From assembly GCF_003863365.1 (NCBI RefSeq), contig NZ_RQXT01000010.1:1-64000 (forward strand): a DNA stretch of 64,000 nucleotides, given 5' to 3'. The DNA comes from Mesorhizobium tamadayense. Lineage in GTDB: Bacteria > Pseudomonadota > Alphaproteobacteria > Rhizobiales > Rhizobiaceae. Position 1 is the stretch's first letter, and every line of letters starts with the position of its first letter. Position numbers and translations under genes: made by a program. Shown in pieces: positions 17,091 to 26,062 of this stretch. The notes under the pieces were generated by a model, which ran no database searches, was not told where the DNA came from, and saw only the letters and a list, made by a program, of their open reading frames with translations.

Positions 17091-17789
17091 TCAGATCGTC
17101 GCCACCCAGGCGCGGGCAATCGCCAGGCCGGCGGTGTCGGCGTCCGGCCCGTTGCGGGCTATCTCGTCATCGAGCTTGCCGGCCCAGTCGGGATGGCGGT
17201 CGGCGATCAGCGATGCGAAGGAGGTGCTCCAGTCGCGCACCAGCGGGCGATCCGCCTCGAAATGGAACTGGAACCCATAGACGGCGCGGCCGATGCGAAA
17301 GGCCTGGTTCGCCGCGACATCATTGCCGGCGAGCCGCACTGCTTTCTCAGGCAGGTCGAACGTGTCGTCGTGCCACTGGAAGATCGGAAAGTCTTCCGGC
17401 AGGGCGCCGAGCACCGGATCGGCCTTGGCTGCAGCCGTCAGCGACACGCCGCGCCAGCCGAATTCAACCGCAGCGCCGATGTGGTTCTCGGCGCCGAAGG
17501 CGCGGGCGACGAGCTGGCCGCCGAGGCAGATGCCGAGCACCGACCGGTCCTTGCCGGCGAAATCGCGCGTCAATTCGAGCAAGGCGGGAAAATAGGGATA
17601 GTCGTCGTCGGCCAGCGCATTCTGACCGCCGCCCAGCACCACCATGGCGTCGTGCCCGTTCGCGTCCCGCGGCAGCGGATCGCCCAGATAGGGGCGGCGC
17701 AGGTCGAGCTCGGCGCCGGCCTCGCCGAGAGCGGCGCCGACCTGGCCGAGGCCGGTATTGTCGTAGTTCTGGACCACCAGCACCCGCAT
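17091..17789 (-). CDS. Class I glutamine amidotransferase-like protein
   Basis: A 232-residue stand-alone GATase1 domain. The nucleophile elbow is GICLGGQ (Cys), and the His-x-Glu pair is FQFHFEAD near residue 172, so the triad is intact. Stand-alone proteins of this kind (GMP-synthase GATase-like, YfeJ or PuuD relatives) hydrolyse gamma-glutamyl bonds or have unknown amide substrates. ATG 17789 is preceded by AGGA. It is divergent from the next gene with 87 bases between. PuuD-like hydrolysis of gamma-glutamyl compounds is conceivable given the distant puu-like genes, but there is no direct support. Confidence 0.85.
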   Translation of the reverse strand: MRVLVVQNYDNTGLGQVGAALGEAGAELDLRRPYLGDPLPRDANGHDAMVVLGGGQNALADDDYPYFPALLELTRDFAGKDRSVLGICLGGQLVARAFGAENHIGAAVEFGWRGVSLTAAAKADPVLGALPEDFPIFQWHDDTFDLPEKAVRLAGNDVAANQAFRIGRAVYGFQFHFEADRPLVRDWSTSFASLIADRHPDWAGKLDDEIARNGPDADTAGLAIARAWVATI

Positions 17790-17876
17790 CTAGAAATCCT
17801 GCTGACATGAAAATGCTGGGGCGAGCGATATCATGCCGCCTGCATTTCAGCCAAGCTGCGTGCCGGAGAGAAAGCT

Positions 17877-18524
17877 ATGCCACTGCAGAACCGGGTCGAT
17901 CCGTTCGGCGCCATCCATGCCGTGCCCGAGCGCGGCCTGTTCACCGGCAATCGCGGCATCATCCATGACCCCGAGACAAAAACGCTTCTGAGGAAGCGCT
18001 GGGCCTTGCCGGCCTGGATCATCTGCGTCTGCGGGTTCCGCGACGTGCGACGCGAGCCGATGGGCCGCAATCGTACCGGTGGCAAGGCCGGCTGGACCGA
18101 GCTGTTCTTCCTCGACGAGGTGACGGCCCTGGCCGCCGGCCACCGGCCCTGCTTCTTCTGCCGGCGCGAGCGGGCGACCGATTTCGTGCGCCGCTTCGGC
18201 GAGGCGTTCAACGTCGCCGAGCCGCGCGCGCCGATGGTCGACAAGCGATTGCACAGGGAACGACTGGCCTCGGGTGGGCGGCCGCCGGCCGTCACGGTCG
18301 CCGAGCTTGGCGGCTTGCCGGAGGGGGTGATGATCGCTGACGGTGACACCGCCTATGCGCTCCGCGCCGGCAAGGCGCTCGAATGGTCGTTCGGGGGCTA
18401 TGCCGATCCTATTCCATTCAATCGCCTCGCCGGACGACCGCTGCGGCTACTCACGCCAGCCACAAGTGTTTGGGTGCTGAGGCAAGGCTACGCGCCGGTC
18501 TGGCACCCATCCGCCGATACTTGA
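17877..18524 (+). CDS. Conserved-looking protein with a CFFC motif, unknown
   Basis: A 215-residue soluble protein with a good ribosome site (GGAGAG). Features: an N-terminal [13 protein letters not shown] segment, a central basic stretch ([18 protein letters not shown]), and [15 protein letters not shown] near residues 94-108, a CxxC within an aromatic-basic context that could bind zinc or iron. I do not recognise the family. It lies just upstream of rsmE (31 bases) on the same strand, which might indicate co-transcription. Codon use looks normal for the region. Confidence 0.7.
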   Translation: MPLQNRVDPFGAIHAVPERGLFTGNRGIIHDPETKTLLRKRWALPAWIICVCGFRDVRREPMGRNRTGGKAGWTELFFLDEVTALAAGHRPCFFCRRERATDFVRRFGEAFNVAEPRAPMVDKRLHRERLASGGRPPAVTVAELGGLPEGVMIADGDTAYALRAGKALEWSFGGYADPIPFNRLAGRPLRLLTPATSVWVLRQGYAPVWHPSADT

Positions 18525-18555
18525 CGGCAACGCTGCCCTCGCCCATTGCTCGGCC

Positions 18556-19290
18556 ATGCGCCCCAATTACAAGATGCAGCGGCTGTTCGTGCCGGATGAT
18601 CTCGGGCCGGGCTTCGAATTCGATGCCGGTCAGCAGCAAAGCCATTACCTCGCGCATGTGCTGCGGCTCGGCGAGGGCGCCGAAGTTCTTCTTTTCAACG
18701 GCCGCGACGGCGAATGGTCGGCGGCGATCGCCGCCAAAACCAAGAAGGCCGTCGGCCTCAAGGTGCTTTCCCTGCAGCGGCCGCAGCCGCCGTTGCCCGA
18801 TCTCGTCTATTGCTTCGCGCCACTGAAGCAGGGCCGGCTCGACTATCTGGTGCAGAAGGCGGTGGAGATGGGCGCCGGCATCCTGCAACCGGTTATCACC
18901 CAGCACACGCAAGTGGCCAAGCCCAGCATCGAGCGGCTGCGCGCAAATGTCGTCGAAGCGGCTGAGCAATGCGGCATCCTGGCCGTGCCGGACGTGCGCG
19001 AGGTGGAGAAGCTGGAGCGGCTGCTCGGCGGCTGGGACAAGGAACGGCGGCTGATCTTCTGCGACGAGGATGCCTCGACCAACAATCCGCTGCCGGGCTT
19101 GCAGAAGGTAAGTGAGAAAAAACTCGCGCTGCTGGTCGGGCCGGAGGGCGGATTTTCCGACGACGAGCGCAAGATGCTGAGGGCATTGCCCTTCGTCACC
19201 GCCATCCCGCTCGGACCGCGCATCCTGCGCGCCGATACGGCGGCGGTCGCGGCACTTGCGGTGATGCAGGCGACGATCGGCGATTGGTGA
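18556..19290 (+). CDS. rsmE: 16S rRNA (uracil-1498-N3)-methyltransferase (RsmE)
   Basis: SPOUT-fold methyltransferase that modifies U1498 of 16S rRNA using SAM. The 244-residue protein has an N-terminal PUA-like RNA-binding part (about 1-75, [15 protein letters not shown]) and a C-terminal trefoil-knot SAM site with [13 protein letters not shown] and [18 protein letters not shown], the diagnostic RsmE motifs. RsmE next to gshA is a common rhizobial arrangement. The 182-base gap before gshA carries a degenerate GGGGAGA-rich repeat remnant near 19310-19360. Confidence 0.95.
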   Translation: MRPNYKMQRLFVPDDLGPGFEFDAGQQQSHYLAHVLRLGEGAEVLLFNGRDGEWSAAIAAKTKKAVGLKVLSLQRPQPPLPDLVYCFAPLKQGRLDYLVQKAVEMGAGILQPVITQHTQVAKPSIERLRANVVEAAEQCGILAVPDVREVEKLERLLGGWDKERRLIFCDEDASTNNPLPGLQKVSEKKLALLVGPEGGFSDDERKMLRALPFVTAIPLGPRILRADTAAVAALAVMQATIGDW

Positions 19291-19472
19291 GGGCTCTTTC
19301 CTTTTCCCCTTGTGGCTCGCCCATCCTCCGGACCCCGCAGGGGGAGACGGGGAGAACCCGCACCAGATCAATTCCACTTGACCTCTGGCTCAGGATTTTT
19401 CGCTTGATCGGCTACTGACATTTCGTCCATCTAGCGCCCGGCGGCGAGAAGGCTGCTGCGGAGGGCTGAACC

Positions 19473-20846
19473 ATGGCGCGCGACACAACCGATTTCCAGC
19501 CTATCGAGGGCATCGACGAACTCGTCGGCTACCTGGCTGCGGGCAACAAGCCGCGCGACAAATGGCGGATCGGCACCGAGCACGAGAAATTCCCCTTCTA
19601 TGTCGACGGCAACGCGCCAGTGCCCTATGGCGGCGAGCGCGGCATCCGCGCCATCTTGGAGGGCATGCAGGAGAAGCTCGGCTGGGATCCGATCATGGAT
19701 GCGGGCCGCATCATCGGCCTGGTCGAGCCGACCGGCCAGGGCGCGATCTCGCTGGAGCCCGGCGGGCAGTTCGAGCTCTCCGGCGCGCCGTTGGAGACGA
19801 TCCATCAGACCTGCCGCGAGGGCAACGCGCATCTGGCGCAGGTGCGCGAGATCGCCGAGCCGCTCGGCATCCGCTTCCTCGGCCTCGGCGGCAGCCCGAA
19901 ATGGTCGCTGGCCGAGACGCCGAAAATGCCGAAGTCGCGCTATGAGATCATGACCCGCTACATGCCGAAGGTCGGCTCCAAGGGCCTCGACATGATGTAC
20001 CGCACCTGCACGATCCAGGTGAATCTCGACTTCGAGAGCGAGACAGACATGCGCCGCAAGATGCAGGTGTCGCTGAAGCTGCAGCCGCTGTCGACGGCGC
20101 TGTTCGCCAACTCGCCCTTCACCGAGAGCCGGCCGAACGGACTGCAGAGCTGGCGCGGCGATATCTGGCGCGACACCGACAACCAGCGCTCCGGCATGCT
20201 GGAATTCTGCTTTGCGCCGGATTTCGGCTTCGCCGACTATGTCGAATGGGCGCTCGACGTGCCGATGTATTTCGTCATCCGCGACGGGCATTATCACGAC
20301 ATGACGCGCTTCACCTTTCGTCAGTTCATGGCGGGCGCCGCCCGCAACGAGGTTCCCGAGGGGCTGCCGACCATGGGCGACTGGGCAAACCACCTGTCGA
20401 CGCTGTTCCCGGATGTGCGGCTGAAGCGCTTCCTCGAAATGCGCGGCGCCGATGGCGGGCCGTGGCGGCGCATCTGCGCCCTGCCGGCTTTCTGGGTCGG
20501 GCTGCTCTATGACGCGCAGGCGCTGGACGCCGCCGAGGCGCTAACCTCGAGCTGGACCTACCAGGAGGCGCTGGCCATGCGCAACGCGGTGCCGGAGCAC
20601 GGCATTGCGGCGCCGTTCCGCAACGCCACCTTGCGCGACGTCTCCCGCGACGTGCTTGCCATCGCGCGCATGGGGCTGAAGAACCGCGCCCGCAAGAACC
20701 GCGACGGCTATGACGAAACCTCTTTCCTCAACACGCTCGACGAGGTCGTGGCGCGCGGCACCACCAGCGCGGAGGAGATGCTGTCGGCCTACCACACGCG
20801 CTGGGGCGGTTCGATCGAGCCGGTGTTCATGGAATATGCCTATTAA
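19473..20846 (+). CDS. gshA: Glutamate-cysteine ligase (GshA), plant/alphaproteobacterial type
   Basis: ATP-dependent first step of glutathione biosynthesis. The 457-residue protein is of the class shared by plants and alphaproteobacteria rather than the E. coli type. Recognisable segments are IGTEHEKFPFY near residue 36, EPGGQFELSGAP (active-site glutamates), IRFLGLGGSPKW, YMPKVGSKGLDMM and the C-terminal GGSIEPVFMEYAY. A strong GGAGGG precedes the ATG. Nothing is abnormal in length or key segments. Confidence 0.95.
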   Translation: MARDTTDFQPIEGIDELVGYLAAGNKPRDKWRIGTEHEKFPFYVDGNAPVPYGGERGIRAILEGMQEKLGWDPIMDAGRIIGLVEPTGQGAISLEPGGQFELSGAPLETIHQTCREGNAHLAQVREIAEPLGIRFLGLGGSPKWSLAETPKMPKSRYEIMTRYMPKVGSKGLDMMYRTCTIQVNLDFESETDMRRKMQVSLKLQPLSTALFANSPFTESRPNGLQSWRGDIWRDTDNQRSGMLEFCFAPDFGFADYVEWALDVPMYFVIRDGHYHDMTRFTFRQFMAGAARNEVPEGLPTMGDWANHLSTLFPDVRLKRFLEMRGADGGPWRRICALPAFWVGLLYDAQALDAAEALTSSWTYQEALAMRNAVPEHGIAAPFRNATLRDVSRDVLAIARMGLKNRARKNRDGYDETSFLNTLDEVVARGTTSAEEMLSAYHTRWGGSIEPVFMEYAY

Positions 20847-20944
20847 CCGACCGACTTCCGCTTGACGGTGGCGCGGCAAATGCCGCTTCTATCGGTGATC
20901 GAAACGAACTAGGCTCTCCGCAACCGTCTTGTGGAGGAAAACCC

Positions 20945-21961
20945 ATGCCTTCCCTATTCGACATCTTTGCGCAGGCCCAGAACGGCAGTGGCATGCAGGC
21001 GCTCGCCCAGCAATTCGGCCTCTCACAGCAGCAGGCGCAAGCCGCCGTTGAAGCGTTGCTGCCGGCCTTCTCGCAAGGGCTGCAGCGCAATACGGCCGAT
21101 CCTTACGGGATGGGCGCCTTCATGACGGCGATGGCGAGCGGCCAGCATGCCAAATATTTCGAGGACGCGACCCGAGCCTTCTCGCCGCAAGGCATCAATG
21201 AAGGCAACGGCATTCTCGGTCACCTGTTCGGTTCGAAGGACCTGTCGCGGGCCGTCGCTGCCCAAGCCGCGCAGGCGACCGGACTCAGCCAGCAGGTGCT
21301 GCAGCAGATGCTGCCTGCCATGGCCTCGATGATGATGGGCGGATTGTTCAAGCAAACCAACAATCAAATGCAGGCCGCCGGCGGCTTCGGCGGCGGCAAC
21401 CCCCTCGGCGAGATCATCGGGGAGATGATGCGGCAGGCCGGCGGTGGTTCGCCGGCGCCGCAACCGGCACCCAATCCCTATGGCGACAATCCGCTCGGCA
21501 AGGTGCTGCAGGATATGTTCGGCGGCGGCGCGCAGCAGCCGCAGAGCCAGCCGCAGCAGGCGCCCAATCCATATGGCGACAACCCGCTTGGCAAAGTGCT
21601 GCAAGACATGTTTGGCGGCGCCGCGCAGCAGCCACAGGGCCGGCCGCAGCAAACCCAGCCGCAGCAGACGCAAAGCCCCTATGGCGACAGCCCGCTCGGC
21701 AAGGTCTTCGAGGAGATGCTGCGCCAGGGCGGCGGCGGGTTCGGACTGCCCGGCGGACAGCCGGCGCCGCAGCAGCAGCCGCAACAACGCCAACCGCAAC
21801 AGAGTGAGCCGCCGCAGACCAATCCAAGCGGCCGGCCGAGGAACCCGTTCGACGATATTTTCGGCCAGATGTTCGAGACCGGCGCGCAGCAGCGCGACGA
21901 CTATCAGAAAGGTATGGAGACCATCTTCGACCAGTTCAAACGTGGCATGGACCGGCGGTAA
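20945..21961 (+). CDS. DUF937-type protein with tandem GDNPLGKVLQDMF repeats
   Basis: A 338-residue protein. The first ~130 residues (LFDIFAQAQNGSGMQALAQQ...) match the helical DUF937 pattern. From about residue 145 the chain is Gln/Pro/Gly-rich with an internally repeated unit, PYGDNPLGKVLQDMFGG, present twice almost perfectly and a third time as PYGDSPLGKVFEEML; a related NPLGEIIGEMM precedes and a degenerate RNPFDDIFGQMF follows. Each unit is a short amphipathic helix on a disordered spacer, as in multivalent binding motifs. GGAGG precedes the ATG. Function is unknown. Confidence 0.8.
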   Translation: MPSLFDIFAQAQNGSGMQALAQQFGLSQQQAQAAVEALLPAFSQGLQRNTADPYGMGAFMTAMASGQHAKYFEDATRAFSPQGINEGNGILGHLFGSKDLSRAVAAQAAQATGLSQQVLQQMLPAMASMMMGGLFKQTNNQMQAAGGFGGGNPLGEIIGEMMRQAGGGSPAPQPAPNPYGDNPLGKVLQDMFGGGAQQPQSQPQQAPNPYGDNPLGKVLQDMFGGAAQQPQGRPQQTQPQQTQSPYGDSPLGKVFEEMLRQGGGGFGLPGGQPAPQQQPQQRQPQQSEPPQTNPSGRPRNPFDDIFGQMFETGAQQRDDYQKGMETIFDQFKRGMDRR

Positions 21962-21984
21962 GGTCCCCTCGCCGACAATGCGAT

Positions 21985-22142
21985 CGTCATCCTGGGCGTA
22001 GCAAGTAGCGAAGCGACGCGGTGCAGACCCTGGGATCCTGTGACGTCGAAGCGTCGCCGCGGCGCAGATTCTGCCCCGCTGCATTCCTTGGCTGAGGTCA
22101 CAGGATCCTTGGGTCTTCGCTTCGCTACGCCCAAGGATGACG
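21985..22142. repeat. Large imperfect palindrome (about 158 bp)
   Basis: Part of the 21962-22299 gene-free stretch. The outer arms CGTCATCCT...GGCGTAGC (from 21985) and GCTACGCC...AGGATGACG (to 22142) are inverted copies. Inside, GCGAAG/CTTCGC and GGATCCTGTGAC/GTCACAGGATCC also pair. I recall this type of sequence (GTCATCCT-GGGCGTAGC-GCGAAGC) as a dispersed Mesorhizobium intergenic repeat, distinct from the RIME-like family in this window. It could fold into a long hairpin in RNA and end or stabilise transcripts. Confidence 0.7.
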
Positions 22143-22148
22143 AAGCTG

Positions 22149-22182
22149 AAAAAAAATGCCCGGTCCTTTAAGGGAACCGGGC
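22149..22182 (-). terminator. Intrinsic terminator of the DUF1127 gene
   Basis: Read on the minus strand, GCCCGGT and ACCGGGC arms (22158-22164 and 22176-22182) form a stem with a short loop, followed by eight T residues (22149-22156 on the plus strand are A). It lies 118 bases after the DUF1127 stop at 22300, leaving room for a 3' UTR. Confidence 0.85.
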
Positions 22183-22299
22183 AATGTGCAGGCAGGCCGG
22201 CGGGGAACCGGCAGGGAGTGTGGGAGCCTGCATGAAGCTTGGTCGCGCTTAACCTTGAAAAGGTTCAAGGCGACCGAAAGGTGCGAGCGCCGAAGCCGG

Positions 22300-22590
22300 T
22301 CAGGCTACCTTGCGGGCAATATCCTCGATCGTGTCGGCGCGCTCGTCGGCAATCGCACGCAGCTTCGCCGTCGGATCGCGGCCAAAGGGCAAGCCGATGG
22401 CGACATGAAGGTCCGCGCGCGTCAGGCCGATGTCGGCAAGCTCGGCATCCGACATCTCGCCGAGGCGATAGAAGGCGCGGCGGTTTTTCCAGGCGCGATA
22501 GGCGTTGGCGAGAGCATTGACCACACGCGTCGCAACGGCCGGACGCGTGGTGATGCGCGGGGTCTCGGTGGCGAATTCGATCGCGGCCAT
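22300..22590 (-). CDS. DUF1127 (YjiS-like) small protein
   Basis: A 96-residue protein with the DUF1127 core: WKNRRAFYRLGEMSDAELADIGLTRADL, an Arg-rich helix followed by the LxDIGLxRxDL motif. I chose ATG 22590 (MAAIEFATETPR) because AAGGAGAG precedes it; the frame continues to 22671 without support. Proteins of this family act in RNA turnover and phosphate physiology (Agrobacterium) and in small-RNA maturation (CcaF1 in Rhodobacter). It is divergent from a LysR regulator, which may control it, and ends at a clear terminator. Confidence 0.9.
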   Translation of the reverse strand: MAAIEFATETPRITTRPAVATRVVNALANAYRAWKNRRAFYRLGEMSDAELADIGLTRADLHVAIGLPFGRDPTAKLRAIADERADTIEDIARKVA

Positions 22591-22770
22591 GTCAGTCTCT
22601 CCTTCGGGACAGAGCGGACGAAACCAGTCGACCGGCGCCTGGGAGCAAGCGCCGTTCCGGTTCCGATACACATGCCTTCATGTGGATGATGCGAATATGC
22701 CATCGCGCGATTGATTAATCCAACGAATGTTTCTAATCTTTAGCATCAACATCAATGATGGATTGGACCG

Positions 22771-23727
22771 ATGAAAGCGCCGCTCGATCTCGATCATTTG
22801 CAGACCTTCATCTCGATCGCCGATACCGGAAGCTTCACTCGCGCTGCGGAGGAAGTGCACCGGACACAGTCGGCGGTGTCGATGCAGATGCGCCGGCTGG
22901 AGGAGCGGATCGGCAAGCCGCTGTTCGAGAAGGACGGGCGCACCAACAAGCTGACCGAGGAAGGCGACAGGCTGCTCTCTTATGCAAGGCGGCTCATTTT
23001 CCTCAACCGCGAGACGCTCGCCGCCTTCGACGACCAGCGGCTCGAAGGCACGATCCGCATCGGCACGCCGGACGACTATGCCGACCGCTTCCTGCCCGAG
23101 ATCATGGCGCGCTTCTCGCGCTCCAACCCGCGCGTCGAGCTAACCGTGATCTGCGAGCCGACGCCGGGGCTGGTCGAGCACATCAAGCGCGGCAATCTCG
23201 ACATTGCGCTGGTGACGCACAACGACACGCGCGGTCAGTCGGAAGTGGTGCGGCGCGAGCCGCTTTTGTGGGTCACCTCGGCCAACCATGCCACGCATGA
23301 GCAGGAAATCCTGCCGATGGCGTTCGGCCGGCCGAACTGCATCTGGCGGCGCGCAGCCGTCGATGTGCTCGACCGGCAGAACCGCGAGTATCGTGTGCTC
23401 TTCTCCAGCTTCTCGGCAACCGTGATCACCGCCGCCGTGCTTTCCGGCCTCGCTATCTCGGTGCTGCCGGAATGCGCGCTCAGGCCCGGCATGCGCGTGC
23501 TTGGCGAAGCCGACGGGTTCGGCGCGCTGCCGGATTGCCGCATCGGCATCATGCGCGGCCAGACCTCGCAGCCGGAGATCGTCGACGCGCTCGCACGCCA
23601 CATCGCGGAAAGCCTGGACAACATTTCCGTGCCGGTCAGCGAAGAGACGGGAAGCTTCGATTTCGCCGCACTCGCCTTCACCAAGATGAAGCGGACCAAG
23701 GCAAACCAGATCCTGCCTGGCTGGTAG
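22771..23727 (+). CDS. LysR-family transcriptional regulator
   Basis: A 318-residue LTTR. The N-terminal winged HTH (residues ~7-66) has LQTFISIADTGSFTRAAEEV and the TQSAVSMQMRRLEE recognition helix; a periplasmic-binding-protein-like effector domain follows (~92-295). It diverges from the DUF1127 gene with 180 bases between, the usual layout for an LTTR and its target. The C-terminal 25 residues (ALAFTKMKRTKANQILPGW) extend beyond the domain. The effector is unknown. Confidence 0.9.
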   Translation: MKAPLDLDHLQTFISIADTGSFTRAAEEVHRTQSAVSMQMRRLEERIGKPLFEKDGRTNKLTEEGDRLLSYARRLIFLNRETLAAFDDQRLEGTIRIGTPDDYADRFLPEIMARFSRSNPRVELTVICEPTPGLVEHIKRGNLDIALVTHNDTRGQSEVVRREPLLWVTSANHATHEQEILPMAFGRPNCIWRRAAVDVLDRQNREYRVLFSSFSATVITAAVLSGLAISVLPECALRPGMRVLGEADGFGALPDCRIGIMRGQTSQPEIVDALARHIAESLDNISVPVSEETGSFDFAALAFTKMKRTKANQILPGW

Positions 23728-23730
23728 GGG

Positions 23731-25941
23731 TCAGGCGCGCGCGGCGGAGCGCTCCGGAACGGCGGAGGGCAGACCCGGCAACGCCAGCAGTTGGCCCGGT
23801 TCCAAAGGCGGCGACAGAAGATAGCCCTGCAATTGGTTGCAGCCCATGCCGACCAGCAGGGTTTTCTGCTCGTCGGTTTCGACGCCCTCGGCCGTCACTT
23901 CCACCTTCAGCGCCAGCGCAAGCTCGATCAGCGCCTTGACGATCGCGGCGGCGCTTCTGTCCTCATCGAGCAGTCGGATGAAGGAGCGATCGATCTTCAA
24001 CTTGTCGATGGCCTGGCGGCGCAGATAGCTCAGCGAGGAATAGCCGGTGCCGAAATCGTCGAGCACGATGCGGACGCCGGATTGGCGCAGGGCGGTGATC
24101 ACCGCGCCGATCGTTTCGTTGTGTTCGAGAAGCACGCTTTCGGTGGTCTCGAGCTGCAGGCGGGCCGGATCGAGCCCGGTTTCCTTCAGGATAGACGCGA
24201 TCTGTTCGGCAAAACCGGCATCGCGCAACTGCATCGGCGAGATGTTGACGGCGATCCAGGGCAGCTCGGTCCCGACGGCAAAGCGGCACGCCTCCGACAG
24301 CGCCCATTTGCCGAGCTCGCCGATCAGGCCGCGCTCTTCGGCGATGGCGATGAATTGCGCCGCTGGCAAGGCGCCATGCACCTCGTGGCTCCAGCGGATC
24401 AGGGCCTCGGCGCCGAGAATCCTGCGGCCGTCGGTCGCGAAGACAGGCTGATAGGCGAGCTTTATGCCGCCGCCCCCGGTCAGCGCCTTGCGCAGCTCGG
24501 CCTCGACCTTGCGCTTGCGCAGCAAAAGGTCGTCCATGTCGCCGGCAAAGACCTGATAACGGCCGCGGCCGTTCTTCTTGGCTTCGTAAAGCGCGATGTC
24601 GGCCTTGCGCAGCAGGTCATCCGCGTCCGTCTCCGGCCCGGCCGACAGCGCGATGCCGATGCTGGCGCTGACGAAGACCTGGTCGTCGATCAGCTTGAAT
24701 GGCTCGCACAGCCTCTGCAGCAGCCGGTCGGCGACATCCTCCGCGCTTCTGATGTCTGGGACGTCCAGCAGGATGACGGCGAATTCGTCGCCGCCAAGCC
24801 GCGCCACGGTGTCGACCTCGCGGATGGTTTTTCTCAGCCGCGCCGCCGTCTGCCTGACAAGCTCGTCGCCGGCCGGATGGCCGAGCGTGTCGTTGACATG
24901 CTTGAACCGGTCGAGATCGAGATAAAGCAGCGCCACCCTCGCCGCGTCGTGGCTGGCGAACAACAGCGTGCGCCGCAAACGGTCCTCGAACAGAGCCCTG
25001 TTGGGCAGGCCGGTGAGCGTGTCGTGGAAGGCGAGATATTGCGCCTCATCCTGGCTGGTCTGCAGCGCGGACGAGGCGCGGCGGAGCCTGCGCAGCAGGA
25101 AGGCCAGAACGCCGGCCGCCACAAGCAGCGCGATCGCCAGCGCCGGCGTCATCTTGCGCACCAGGGTGAGACCGGGCCGCTCCTGATCCCAGCCGACATA
25201 GCCGAGGATGACGCCGCGGGAATCGACCAGCGGAACCGCCGCGGCGCCGACCGGCTGCGACAGCGGCACAAGGCGCGCGCCCTCGAGCAGGTATTTTTCG
25301 GCAATCTTGTTGATCACAGCGTTGGTGATGAACTCCACCGAAACATGCAGATATTCGGTGCCGGGCGCCTGGGTGACCCGGTCCGAACTGGGCAACAGCG
25401 GCATGACGCTCAGGATCGCCGGCTGGCCGCCAAGCGACACCAGGTCCTGCGCGACCATCTTGGCCGGCTGGCCCGAAGCATCGTCCTTCGGCGGCTGGGC
25501 CAGCATGCCGCGCAGTTTCTCGATGGCGGGAAGCACCACCGGCTCGTCCTCGCCATAGGCGGACGGATCGCCCACCTTGCCTTCCTTCATGGCGTGGATG
25601 GGGTGATTGGCGGCGTCGAGAATGTAGACCCGGTTGTGACCATAATAGGTGTACATCCAGACGCTGAGGTTCTCCTCAATCCAGGTCCGGTTACCGGCCT
25701 TCACATTGATGATCGCGTCATCCCAGACCGTAATGCTTTCCTGTTCACGTTGAACAGACGCAATCCGATCCTTCAGACCGTCGGCGATGAACAACTTCTG
25801 GCGTTCGAGCGAGGCATTGTCGGTCTGGGCCGCCGCGAAGAAGCCGAAGCCGACGACCATGGCCAGCGCGAAGACGGCAAGCGTCAGCACGGTCAGCGTG
25901 ACCTGGTGCGTCAATGGGCTGCTGTTGGTGCGTTGGCTCAT
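23731..25941 (-). CDS. CHASE4-GGDEF-EAL cyclic-di-GMP protein
   Basis: A 736-residue membrane sensor. It has a transmembrane helix at ~16-37 and a periplasmic sensor of about 230 residues that resembles CHASE4 (VWDDAIINVKAGNRTWIEEN, the WDD/YG pattern). A second transmembrane helix is at ~268-288. A GGDEF domain follows with LYLDLDRFKHVND and an intact RLGGDEFAVIL active site. An EAL domain ends the protein (GAEALIRWSH, DDFGTGYSSLSYLRR), also apparently intact. It could therefore both make and degrade c-di-GMP. It is a single gene, tail-to-tail with the LysR gene. Confidence 0.93.
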   Translation of the reverse strand: MSQRTNSSPLTHQVTLTVLTLAVFALAMVVGFGFFAAAQTDNASLERQKLFIADGLKDRIASVQREQESITVWDDAIINVKAGNRTWIEENLSVWMYTYYGHNRVYILDAANHPIHAMKEGKVGDPSAYGEDEPVVLPAIEKLRGMLAQPPKDDASGQPAKMVAQDLVSLGGQPAILSVMPLLPSSDRVTQAPGTEYLHVSVEFITNAVINKIAEKYLLEGARLVPLSQPVGAAAVPLVDSRGVILGYVGWDQERPGLTLVRKMTPALAIALLVAAGVLAFLLRRLRRASSALQTSQDEAQYLAFHDTLTGLPNRALFEDRLRRTLLFASHDAARVALLYLDLDRFKHVNDTLGHPAGDELVRQTAARLRKTIREVDTVARLGGDEFAVILLDVPDIRSAEDVADRLLQRLCEPFKLIDDQVFVSASIGIALSAGPETDADDLLRKADIALYEAKKNGRGRYQVFAGDMDDLLLRKRKVEAELRKALTGGGGIKLAYQPVFATDGRRILGAEALIRWSHEVHGALPAAQFIAIAEERGLIGELGKWALSEACRFAVGTELPWIAVNISPMQLRDAGFAEQIASILKETGLDPARLQLETTESVLLEHNETIGAVITALRQSGVRIVLDDFGTGYSSLSYLRRQAIDKLKIDRSFIRLLDEDRSAAAIVKALIELALALKVEVTAEGVETDEQKTLLVGMGCNQLQGYLLSPPLEPGQLLALPGLPSAVPERSAARA

Positions 25942-26062
25942 ACGTCCCCGGCCGGATTTACTGCCGCCAACTCAAAGCAAATCCGGCTTAAGATCGCGTT
26001 ATAATATTAGCGAGATTACCTGCTGCCTTGACGCGGCCCGATAAGCGTTCCCCAATCGGGCG

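Noticed and set aside
17050-17280. Plus-strand small frames opposite the amidotransferase gene
   Set aside because: They overlap a convincing glutamine amidotransferase and show only shadow composition.
23791-26004. 737-codon open frame antisense to the GGDEF-EAL gene
   Set aside because: High-GC shadow of a clearly recognised protein; its translation is Arg/Gln/Ala-biased with no domain. The same applies to long antisense frames at 31497-33548, 42631-44175 and 47211-49244.
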